From Heterobasidion occidentale (Eukaryota; Basidiomycota; Agaricomycetes; Russulales; Bondarzewiaceae): a stretch of 64,000 bases of DNA. The notes beneath the pieces are model-generated. The model did not search any database. It saw nothing but the letters and a program-made list of their open reading frames with translations, and was not told the origin of the DNA. Below, one piece after another: positions 50,515-61,600 of this stretch. Made by a program: the position numbers and the translations under genes. The number at the start of each line of letters is the position of its first letter. Position 1 is the stretch's first letter. The DNA lies in contig JBCAQO010000004.1 of NCBI GenBank assembly GCA_039111635.1, positions 1,984,001-2,048,000 of the forward strand, read 5' to 3'.

Positions 50515-50781
50515 TCAATTGATCTCCCAGTACACATTCTATCATTGTATATTGTACATTTCCTATCGTTTTGTAAATTTAGGCTGGAGCCATCTGGAGC
50601 CAGATTCTGTCACTCGCCTCCTCGATCGTCTCGCTCCTCTACCTTTTTTACCAGCACCGGTGGGACTGACGTCGAAGTATCATTGCTTATCGTTTGCAAC
50701 AATGTCGAGTATCTGAATTACAATCTTTGTTGATCACGTTAAACTTCCACCTTACAGCATAGGTGAACCAACTCTTCTTGG

Positions 50782-53363
50782 ATGACAACACTACGAACAA
50801 TGTCGACCATCGCGAAACACCCGATCTCCGCGCTTCCTCTTCCTCACGCCTCGAAACTTCTTATTCACAACCTCACACCAGACACCGCGACGCCCTCTGT
50901 CTCCGAGTTCAAAAAACTTCTACAGGCAAGCCCTTCTGTCCAGCGCCGCTCACGTATCCTCCCGTCGCAGTCGCATTTCTCCCATGTCACGCCCTTCCCA
51001 CTCCCATTTCCGTACGAGATCGAGCCCCCAACCGATACTGAAGTGACAGACAAGGCGGCGTATGTCGAGCAGTGGTTAAGTGAACGCGAGGCACTGCACG
51101 AGAAAGCAGACGAGAACGGTAGGGCCTCACTGAGCAAATGGTACCCGAAGAACAGAGACCAGCCTATGGAGCTTATCAGCCTTTCGGAAACGGGATTGAG
51201 GGATTGTCTGCCGCATTTGGACGTTGGAGATGCTTTTGACGTGCTGGGGGTTCCAGCGTTGGTGGCCCCAGATGATAAGGCTGGCGGAAGAAAGGAGCAG
51301 GACACCAGCCCGGTGAATGCAGCACGGCAGGAGCTCGTCGACGTGCTCGGTGGTCATGCGGTACTTATGTCTGGTGAGAATGCGGAGACGCCATTCGCAC
51401 CATGGTCCTTGAGGTATAGCGGTCATCAGTTTGGCGTATGGGCAGGACAACTGGGAGACGGCCGCGCCATCACTGTTCGTGAGTCCAATCTCGCCAGAGG
51501 TGGGGGTTCGAGTCATCGAGGCCTTCAATAACTCCTCTGTGCAGACGCGACCCCCCATCCGTCTGACCCGGATACTATCTATGAGCTCCAGCTGAAAGGG
51601 GGCGGGCGCACACCGTTCTCCCGCTCTGCTGATGGACTTGCCGTCGTTCGTTCCTCAATTCGCGAGTACCTATGTGCTGAAGGTATGTAGGTATCGAGCG
51701 AATAATAACTATCTTGGTCTTATGCATTATGTCACAGCGATGCATGCCCTTCATATACCTACGACCCGTTCCTTGTCCCTCGTCTCCCTTCCTTCGCTCC
51801 CTGTCCTTCGCGAGCTGCGTGAGGCCGCATGTATAGTGACCCGCGTCGCGCCTTCCTTCCTCCGCATAGGCTCCTTCGAGGCGCTCAATCCGCCTGCACA
51901 TATGTTCTACATTGGCGGTGGACAACAGGAGAAAGACCTCGATGCTTTGCGTGTTTTGGGCGAGTTCGTCTCGGACCATGTGGTGCGTGTACAGAGACAG
52001 GGAGGTCCAGACGGCGCTTGGGGTAAGGAGTTGCTGTTGGAAGTGACAAGGAAAAACGCGAAAATGGTGGCAGGATGGCAGGCGTATGGGTTCATGCATG
52101 GAGTAATTAATACGGACAAGTAGGCGCAGCTTCACTCTTCGAGTTGACTATCATTGACGACGTTCCATAGTGTTTCGATCCTTGGATTAACTATCGACTA
52201 TGGTGAGTCTCGCACATCCACGATTCTCCATGCAGACTGGCTCATTCAATTGCTTAGGTCCATATGCCTTTATGGATGTCTTCAATGACATGCATATATG
52301 CAACCATTCTGATGGAGAAGGAAGATATGCTTACAAGGTGAGTAGCCTTTGATGCCCTTCCCTTATCTATTACCACTCGACCTAAAACTGTCCTATAGTC
52401 CCAGCCAGCCATGATGTAAGGCCCGTTTCTGTAAAGACCATATCTTTATTTCTCACTGAACGTTTGAAACCTAGCCTTTTCGCGTTACGCGCTCTGCTCA
52501 ACTCCTTGGCGCCCCTCGTTGGTGCCGAGGCTGAGCTCGGGAATAAGGCCGTCTCCTCGGGATGGGCGAACGAATTTGACGAGGGAAAGATCAAAGAACT
52601 GCGCTCTACGGGCGCGGACCTTGTCGAGGAAGAATTCAGTAACACGTTCCAGACCGAGTTCGAGGCGGAGTATCACGTACGGATGAACAAGGTGAGTTGC
52701 GTCTTAACTTAGCATCTGCCCGCTATGTCTAGACAAGGACGCCTAATTGACGCGCGAGTGTAGCGCCTCGGATTGCGGCGACGTTCACAAGATGACGAGG
52801 CGACGCTTATTCGACCGCTCCTCAGAATCCTTGAGAGCCAGAAACTGGACTTCCACCTCTCCTTCCGTCACCTCACCACCTTCCGCCCTTCGCTCCTGGC
52901 AACCGAGTCGGCCGCCCTCGATCAATTTGTAGATGTACTTCTGGGCTACACGTCCGATCCCCAGTCAATCCAGCGCGATGAAGCCGTGCAATCGTGGAAA
53001 CGCTGGCTGGAGAAATACGCTGCTCGGATCGAAGCGGAGAAGGACGCGTGGGTTGACGACGATACTGCGGCCTTTGGCTTGGATGAGAGACGAGAGCAGG
53101 AAGCAAAGGCGGCAAACCCACGCTTCGTTCTCAGGCAGTGGGTGTTAGAGGAGGTCATTGGGAAGGTGGAGAAGGATTCGAAGAGCGGAAAGCGTGTGCT
53201 TGCAAAGGTGATGCAGATGGCGTGTAGCCCGTTTGCGCCTTGGGGCGCGGAGGGCGACAGCAGACCAGAAGAGGAGTTAGACGAGGAGGTTAGAGAGGAG
53301 AGGAGGCTTTGTGCCGTGGGGGACAAGAAGATGCTGGGCTTCCAGTGTAGTTGCTCGAGTTGA
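50782..53363 (+). CDS. SelO/Fmp40-type protein adenylyltransferase
   Basis: Exons 50782-51478, 51545-51682, 51738-52119, 52171-52202, 52258-52337, 52399-52415 (17 nt), 52475-52691 and 52764-53363; 720 residues. A second ATG ([12 protein letters not shown], 50800) is also possible. SelO is a pseudokinase-fold enzyme that transfers AMP to proteins, in mitochondria in yeast. Signatures: [94 protein letters not shown] followed by YGPYAFMD (metal site), [10 protein letters not shown]. The C-terminus QCSCSS has Cys where the animal enzyme has selenocysteine. The Ser/Pro/Leu-rich start could be a mitochondrial presequence. All phases agree and no break is seen. Confidence 0.93.
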
Positions 53364-53664
53364 ACATTGGAAACCATGTAGGATACCTAGCGTACTGATT
53401 GTAATCTTTTGCACTGTAATCGATACCGCAGGGAAGTGTACCATCATCTACTTGGCAAAGTCCTAACATAGCGAACATGAGGATTCGGCGACGTTGTCCT
53501 CGAGGCCAGAACTTCGTGATGATATATAGCATGTCGACACGGTTCTGTATTACGACCCATAGTAAGAGACTGTTTGTACACAACGAATGCATGTACATAT
53601 ATGTACAAGATGGGGCAAGTGGACATCCCATATTACAACCTTCCCAGATCATTCACGGAAAACA

Positions 53665-55389
53665 TTATAGCTTTGCCATGACCGCCGCATCATCGTCATC
53701 AACCCCAACCACGCCCTCTCGGACGAGTTTCTCGATTTCTTCGAGTTCTAACCCAGATTCGCGTAGGATCTCCTTGGTATGCTGCCCTGGCCTCAGCAAG
53801 GTCAAACGGCCTATAGAGGCAGAAAAGGAGTACGAGAAAGATTGGGCGCTGGCAGCGGAACCGGCGAAGGGCGAGAGGGCGAATGGAAAGCGGAAGCGGA
53901 AGACAAAGACTGCGCACTCAGATGGGCAGCCTCGGAAGGTGTGAGGACCGGTGTCACACACGCGTCGGCACCTGTTGCGAATTAATGGAGGTTAAAGTTA
54001 GATTAATGAAGGCCTCGACAAGATTAAGATAAACGAGCGCAAACTGACCATGAAATACCTTCGTCCATTCGTCGCGTTCCAACAACCTGAACCCCTTTTC
54101 TAAAAATGCGCGCAGGTGGCCCCACTCCTCTTTTCTGCCCTGCGACCCCGCATCCGGCACCCAACCCCGTTTTTTCTGGACTTCCAACCACGCACTTGGC
54201 ACGCCGTCCATGAACCTCTCCAAGAATATTTTGAAGAATCGGGGCTCGAGGCACCCAACCGCGATGTGCCTCCCGTCTGCACACGTGTATATGCCGTAGT
54301 AGGGGGCGCCGCCGTCGAGAATGTTTGACTGTCGGGGAAGAGCGGGATTCGAGAACATAGGTGTGCGGAGGTAGGCGTGCAGGAAAGGAAACGTCGAGAG
54401 GTACCTGACGCCTGATACCTAGATAGAGACAAAGGAAAGGGGCTGTTTTTTTTTGGCCATGATCAACATCGTGGTACTACTTACCATGTCAGTATCCACA
54501 ATCTGGCCGCGGCCACTGTGAGTGCGCTCAAAGAGGGCAAGCAGAATTCCCAAAGCACAGGTAAGCCCTCCACCAGCAAAATCGGCCAGAAGGTTCAAGG
54601 GGAATGCAGGCTTCTCCTCCGTGCCGGGGAGGAGCTGTCAAAGATGATCAGATATCAGTCCTTTGGACGATCAGGTGGCTTTAGGGGGGGCCATACCGAA
54701 AGAACACCACTGAGTGCCAGATAATTCAGATCATGACCTAATAAAACATCAGCCATTGTAGGGAGAAGGGGAAACAAAGGTTTATCACCTGCCATGTCCT
54801 TGTGCGGACCTACGGGGATGCATTTGAGTCATGGGTCCTATTATCAGGCGTCGTACCACTCACCATCCCTGCGGAAGCTAAGGCGTGGCCCAACCTGGTT
54901 CAGCGCATGGACGAATAATCCATATAAGAAATTGATGGCTCACCCAGCTATTCTTGCGTAAATCAGCCTGTCATTCTGCTCCTCGCCCTTGCCGTCTTTG
55001 CCAAACCATACTTCAGGCCCCAAGCCTGTCTTCTCCAGCACCCCGGGTCTAAACGGGTCAATCAAGACATCCGCGTTCCTGACGAGGCGGCGGACGATTT
55101 CCAACCCCTTCGGGCTCTTTAAGTCTACGGCAATAGAACGCTTGTTGCGGCATAGAATATCGGTGTTGAGCGACTCATGTATGATGGTGTGCGGGGTGCA
55201 CCGGTCAATGCGGGTGACCGAGGCACCAAAGTCGGATAAAATAAGACCTGCAAACGGTACAGGAGCGAGCCCTGCGAACTACATGGTGTAGGCTGATCAG
55301 ACTGCGCAAGACAGAAGCGGCTGGGCTGGATGTACCTCGATAACCTTGATTCCTGCTAGAGGACCAGCGTTTGTGGGTAGAGAAGTCAT
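53665..55389 (-). CDS. Alpha-methylacyl-CoA racemase (CoA-transferase family III)
   Basis: Start ATG at 55389, first exon 55389-55336 ([18 protein letters not shown]), stop at 53665. Family III (CaiB/BaiF) fold: [80 protein letters not shown] (joined over two introns), [27 protein letters not shown] and [10 protein letters not shown]. The C-terminal half has [49 protein letters not shown] and [19 protein letters not shown]. Asp in [10 protein letters not shown] corresponds to the catalytic His-Asp pair region of the racemase. The last residues are AKL, a peroxisomal PTS1-type signal, as in animal AMACR (KASL). It should epimerise 2-methyl-branched acyl-CoA in peroxisomes; other CoA transfers cannot be excluded. 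Confidence 0.88.
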
Positions 55390-56118
55390 CTCAGCGTTGG
55401 ATGTGGGGGTAATCGTACACGGAAATACTCTGAACAGACACGAGCAAAGGAGTGCCTGCTTCCTGAGATTGTGGGATGGCTCTTATACCACCGCCTCATG
55501 ATACTGATATTGAGACGGATGGAAACATCCAGCCGCCCGCCGAGAAACGACACCGATGACCGCCGCGACTTCGGACTGGTCGCGATTCGAACAAACACGT
55601 GTCCATTTCGGTGGCAAACCTCCGCGTCTGCACGCCTGCAAACCGCACGTTCCTGTCAGCGCCCCGTCTTCGAGCTTAAATTTTCAAACAGACAATGTGG
55701 TAAGTACCTCTCTTCGCACTCGAATTCTCTCGGTAGAACGTGTTCTGCTTGAGCGCTTGAAGGTCCGCGTGTCGAACATCCTCAAACACTCGCCACGTTG
55801 CAAACAGCTGCCTTCCTCGGACCCGGTCTTGGGTCACGGAGGCTTTCCCGTCCGATATGATTCAGTAGTTTTTGTCTACGCTCTGGACCAGACCTCGAGA
55901 CCCTTCCAAACGATGCTTGATCCGTTGGGTGCGTTGGCCGTTAGCACCATTTTTTCTTTTTCTTCGAATGGGCTTCGCCATGGCGTTTCTGTGACGTCAT
56001 GGCAGCCTTACAAAGGCTTCCAATGTTACGGCCGCCGGCAGCGGCAAGTTTGCCAAGTTTGCCTTATATCAAGGCATTAGAATCGTAGGCTGTCGCTGGC
56101 ATTCTAGTGCTTATCATC
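55390..56118. other. Divergent intergenic region between racemase and GH5 genes
   Basis: About 730 bp. A plus-strand frame at 55556-56080 (174 codons) is present but has no domain I can name and no clear conserved look. I treat the region as promoter space for both genes. Confidence 0.4.
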
Positions 56119-58004
56119 ATGGACAGAGTAAAAAAATTCCTGGACAAGCACTCCCTCTCATCTCGTCACGCAAAGTCCAACCAAACACCACAACTTCCGT
56201 CCAACCCCGCGCGAGACTTCCCATCTGAACATGATTTCTATCGCTACAGAAAACAGAGAGGCGTAAACCTTGGTCTGATCGCTTCCAATTAGGTATCTTT
56301 GGAACATCGACTGAATTTTAAGTCCTCCAGGCTCTTGGTTTGTCCTCGAAAGATGGATTGCTGACAGCCCCTTCCGCTTTGCGGAGCAGCCTGGACAGAG
56401 TGACCACGATGTCGCGAAGGGTTCGTATGGCCAGAACGTTCTCGAGCGCCATTGGAATGACTGGATCGTTGAGGAGGATTGGCAGTGGATCTCTGACAGG
56501 GGCATCAACACAGTCCGAATTCCGGTGGGGACGCTTCTCTCGTTCTCTTTCGATTTATCACTTCCGACTTGACTCATTCAGCCGTCATCAGATCGCGTTC
56601 TATCATTTGTGCGACGTAGATCATTCGGTTCTGGACGGCACAGACTTTGCTCACCTCGGGAGCGTCTTTCAAGGCGCGTGGGCCAGGATCACCAGTGCAA
56701 TCGCGACCGCCCACTGCTATGGCATCGGTGTGCTTATTGGTTCGCTTCTCCACTGATCTCGCTTCGATGGCTATGTTGACCGTCCTGCAGACTTGCATGC
56801 AGCTCCTGGCAAGCAGAATGCGGACGCGCATTCAGGCACCTCATCTCCTGAGGTCGCATTTTATAGCTCGTCCAACATGTCACACACGACCCATATTCTC
56901 ACGTCCCTCCTAATCCATCTGACAACGTACACCCGCACGCACGACCCTCCCCTCCCAAACGTTGTCGGGATCGAACTCATCAACGAGCCTAACCCACCCG
57001 GAGGTGACCACTCCAAATTGAAGAAATGGTACCGGAGTACCTTCGAAGCGATGCGTCGGATCGACCCTGACATGCCGCTCTACATCGGAGATTCCTGGCG
57101 CACTTCGGAATACACTGAGTTCATCACATCCCTCGGCTCGCACGCATCCTCGAAGTCGTCGTCCTTCGTAGCACTCGACCACCACCTCTATCGCTGTTTC
57201 ACCTCCCAGGACGCTTCCACCTCGGCCGCCCAGCACGCCCAGGCCCTGCGCGAGTCTTCCCCCTTCTCGGCAGCTGTGCCTGCCCTCGCTTCTGCTGGCG
57301 CCGGCCTCGTCGTAGGCGAATGGTCCGGCGCGCTCAACCCGGACTCCCTCCGCGGCGCGGCTGACGAGCACGCGGAGAAGCGCAACTTTGTCGATGCCCA
57401 GCTCGCTCTGTACGAGCGGGAATGTGCGGGGTGGTTTTGGTGGACGTTGAAGAAACAGCAGGGGGGCGATAGTGGGTGGGCGATGAGGGATGCCGTCGCG
57501 CATGGCGTATTTCCTTCGTGGGTAGGCACCAAGGCAAACAAGGATCCCCGTGGAGATGATGGCAGACACTGGAGGCGGGATCAGGCAAGGGATCAAGCAC
57601 TGAGTCTGTCTCTCTGTTTGCCCCCTCCACTGACAATGGAATTACTAACATAGATTTCCTCAAACAGGCGCACATAGCGGATGGTGGTCACAGCATCCTG
57701 GACACTACGAGCATTGGCGTTTCAGCGAAGGGTTCGTCCGCGGGTGGGACGACGCCTACATGCTATTCTCATCGCCGCCGACTCGCGGCGGCTCGGTCCC
57801 AGAGATTGGGTTCAAAGGTGCGTGGGCGAAGAGACGTGCTGCCGCACACGCGCGCGAGAGGGGCCAGGGAAACTTGTGGGAGTATGGTGAGTGCCATATT
57901 TCTTCGTTACTCGTCCACAGGCTCTTGGTGATCGTTTAGCAGAGCATGGCATCACGCAGGGCATCGATGCGGCGAAAGCAGATTTCGTGCAGAATTATGC
58001 TTGA
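56119..58004 (+). CDS. GH5 glucan beta-glucosidase-like glycoside hydrolase
   Basis: Exons 56119-56272, 56331-56524, 56592-56739, 56791-57603, 57668-57886 and 57943-58004; 529 residues. Retaining family GH5 enzyme of the exo-beta-1,3-glucanase type. Signatures: RGVNLGSWFVLERWIADSPF across the first intron, ISDRGINTVRIPIAFYHL, DLHAAPGKQN, VGIELINEPNPPG with the acid/base Glu231, VALDHHLYRCF, and GLVVGEWSGAL with the nucleophile Glu342; CAGWFWWTLKK and SGWAMRDAV follow. A C-terminal extension (HYEHWRFSEGFVRGWDDAY) is shared with a fungal subgroup I have seen. There is no signal peptide (start MDRVKKFLDKHSL), so it may act inside the cell or be exported unconventionally. The donor of intron 4 (GTCTGT) is the least certain. 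Confidence 0.9.
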
Positions 58005-58681
58005 GTCTGCGTCCCGTGGTTGTATTCACCATAGGATCGGGTGTTGTATCTCTCGATGCGGGGTTGGCAAACCGACAACCAATTTGTTCATCAATGTTCA
58101 ATTTTTGCGTATGTCAATGCGACACCAGCAAGGTCGGCGATCCTTACCAATGCCTCAAAAGATGCAGGAACTCCGCGCAAGCAACGTGTCGAGCAAAAAG
58201 ACCACTAAAACGTGTTCTTCCATGAGAGAAGTTGATGAGGAGGAACGAGAGAAGCGCGTTGTTGTTAATATTAACTCTGAAGACAGGATGCTGTGGTGTG
58301 TAGGCCTGCGAGGAAACACGCGGCCAGATCCCAAGCCTGAACCCAAACTTACAAATGTCCTGCGTCGCTGATGCTGCGCAGATTAACCTTGAGAGGGTCA
58401 AAGCTCTCAAGGTCTCTCGGGATCGCCACCCACTGGCCACCCTCGATGTCACCAGATCAAAAGTATCAACGTAGAACAGATAGTATGATATATTCGAGAA
58501 CTAGATCGTATACAAGGACGTAAGATGTATGAACACATGATAGGATAACCAACAATACAACATATCCATCCTGAAGCCCATTCGTTACATTGTGAATTGA
58601 GATCGCCGCTGTGCAGAAGCCCTGTCGCCATAGAGAAGACGTCTGGAGAGAGAGGGAACATGTGGCCGTGTGGGTCATGTT
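58005..58681. other. Convergent intergenic region
   Basis: 3' flanks of the GH5 gene and of glutamate synthase, about 680 bp. Only short frames; no feature seen. Confidence 0.45.
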
Positions 58682-61600
58682 CAGGCTGAGACAGCGACTG
58701 CCTGTGGGCGATCGTCGCGAACCGTACTTGGCGGGGGCACAAAGACCTGTTTGCAGCAGTACGATCAGAGCAGCGGCGTGAGAAGCATGATATAGACTTA
58801 CCCTTGTTTTTATTCCTCCAGCGTTAGGAAGTCTAGTACCACCCATGAGCCAGGCATCTACCTCGGCAGCAGCGCCACGCCCTTCGCTGGAAAATAGCAG
58901 ATAGGTAAGACCCACAGTCATCGTCTCCAGAAGCGCGGCGGTGTACTTACTTGATGCCCCAGACAATAAGTGATTGACCACGACGACAATCACCAGCAGC
59001 GAAGACGCCGGGGACGTTAGTGGAGTACTTCTTGTGTGGTGTCTGGATGTTAGAGCGCGCATCTTGTTTGACACCGAGAGCTTTGATGGCGTCGGGCTGT
59101 GGTCCTAGGAAGCCAAGGGCCAAGAACACCAGCTGAGCCGGGAAGAACTTCTCAGACCCGGGAACTTCCTCCATCTTCCAGCGCCCTCCACTGTCCTTGG
59201 TCCATTCCACGCGCACTGAAGACGCACGACGGTAAGTCAGGTGGGACACTTCGGCAGAGAAAGTGCTTACCTGTGTTGAGGCCTTGAAGCTTGCCTTCAT
59301 CATTGAGAACGAACTCCTTCGTCGATATACAGTACTCGCGAGGATCTACGTCCGACACTATGAGATCATAGAAGCGTAAAATATATCGACCCGAGACGCA
59401 CCGTTCCCAAAGTGTGCGGCAACTTCGGTGTGACCATAATCCGTGCGGAATATTCTGAAAAGATTGTCAATTGATGCAAAAGAGCGTCAGGTGACGAGCG
59501 TCTCACCTTGGCCACTGCGGCCATGGATTGTCTCTTCCGCGTGAAACAGGAGGCTTGGGGAGCAGCTCAAAGTTCGTAACAGACTTCGCACCGTGGCGCA
59601 TGGAGGTACCGATGCAGTCGTTACCAGTGTCACCACCTCCAATGACGATGACGTCCTTGCCCTTCGAGTTGATGTATTTCCCATCCTGAAGCTCCGAATC
59701 CAGAAGCGAGGCCGTGTTCAACTGAACCGATCGGGATCAGATGCATGCCCAAGAAGATGATCAGAGCCAGATTGAACGTACCTGAAGATACTCCATTGCA
59801 AAGTGGATGCCATCGGCGTCGCGCCCGGGAATCCTGAGATCACGAGGCCAGGTGGCACCAGTGGACAGAACGACGGCATCATGGCTGGCACGGATGTCTT
59901 CAATGTCGACGTCGACACCGACATGGGCGTTGGGAACAAATGTCTAGATTGACGAAGAGGAACCCTTAGTTGAATCCATGAAGACGTATCCGAATGGTAA
60001 ACTTACGATACCCTCCGCTGCCATGAGGTCGATGCGCCGCTGAACAACAGCCTTGTCAAGCTTCATGCTAGAAGATACACATTATTAAGGACGAGCAGGA
60101 AGCGGAATGGAGAAAAACACATACTTAGGAATGCCGTACATGAGTAGCCCTCCCATGCGGTCGTTGCGATCGTAAACGGTGACCTTGTGTCCAGCCTTGT
60201 TCAGCTGGTCAGCGCAGGCCAATCCAGCCGGGCCAGAACCGATGACGGCCACACTCTTGCCGGTGCTGAAAGTAGGTGGACTGGGGGCCATCCAACCCAT
60301 CTCGAAGCCCTATACAACAACGTGTCAGAAACCAATCGCAACGATAGTGGGACCCACATACCTTGTCGATGATGGCGCACTCGATGCTCTTGATGCCAAC
60401 GGGCTGCTCGTTGATCCCGAGCACGCACGCACCCTCGCAAGGAGCAGGGCAGACCCTCCCAGTGAACTCCGGGAAGTTGTTCGTCAACAGCAGACGGTTG
60501 AGTGCGTCCTGCCACTGGCCCTTGAAGATGAGGTCGTTCCATTTGGGGATGACGTTCGAGATCGGGCAACCGGTGTCCGACTGGCAGAAAGGCACGCCAC
60601 AGTCCATACAGCGCGCGGACTGGTACTTGAGCTCGCTCTCCGTGAGGCGCGTCGAGATCTCCTTCCAGTCCTTGGTGCGCTTGCGAGGGGGCCGATATGC
60701 CTCCCCGAGCCGCTTGTACTTCATGAAGCCGCGAGTCTTGTCGAGCTTGTGCAGGCGCTGCTTCGTCGACGCATCGTCGACCATCGAGTCCTCCAAGTCT
60801 ACGACTGACGGCTCGTGCTTCTTGCTGTGGTGCATCAAGGCGTTGGACTGCGGCTCCTTGGGAAGGAGAAGGTCCTCCAACCCCTCCGAAGCAAGGTCGA
60901 CCTGGCTAGCAGTCCGCGAGGGCACGAGATCGATGACACTGTGGCGCAGCTTCTCTTCCTTCGCCTTCGCGGCCTGCTCCTCGATGACCCGCTTGTAGTC
61001 GAAGGGCATTACACGGACGAAGAGGGGGAGAAGGTGATGGAAATCGCGCAGGACGCGGTCGGCAACCTCGGATCCGGTGAAATGACGATGGTCCTCGATG
61101 AGGCTGCGAAGCTCCGCAATCTCGCGGGGCTCGGTGACCTTGCCGAGCTCGACCATCTCCATGTTCACTTTCGAGGCGAAGGTGTGGGCAAGGTCCAGCA
61201 CATACGCGATGCCGCCGCTCATACCAGCGGCAAAGTTGCGTCCCGTGGTACCAAGAACGACGACCCTGCCCCCTGTCATGTACTCGCATCCGTGGTCACC
61301 GGTACCTTCCACAACAGCGTTCGCTCCAGAGTTACGCACAGCAAAGCGCTCCGCCGCAATACCACGAATGAAAGCTTCGCCGGACGTCGCGCCATACAAG
61401 CAGACGTTGCCGATGATGATGTTCTCCTCGGCCTTGAAGGTGGACTGGCGAGGGGGGTAGACAACGAGACGACCTCCAGAGAGACCCTTTCCGACGTAGT
61501 CGTTTGCATCGCCCTCAAGCTCGATCGTGATACCAGGCGCAAGGAAGGCTCCGCAGGACTGGCCGGCAGATCCCTTCATGTTGATGTGGATGGTGTCTCG

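Noticed and set aside
55556..56080. 174-codon plus-strand frame upstream of the GH5 gene
   Set aside because: I considered a transposon remnant, but there is no recognisable transposase motif, no terminal repeats and no target-site duplication.
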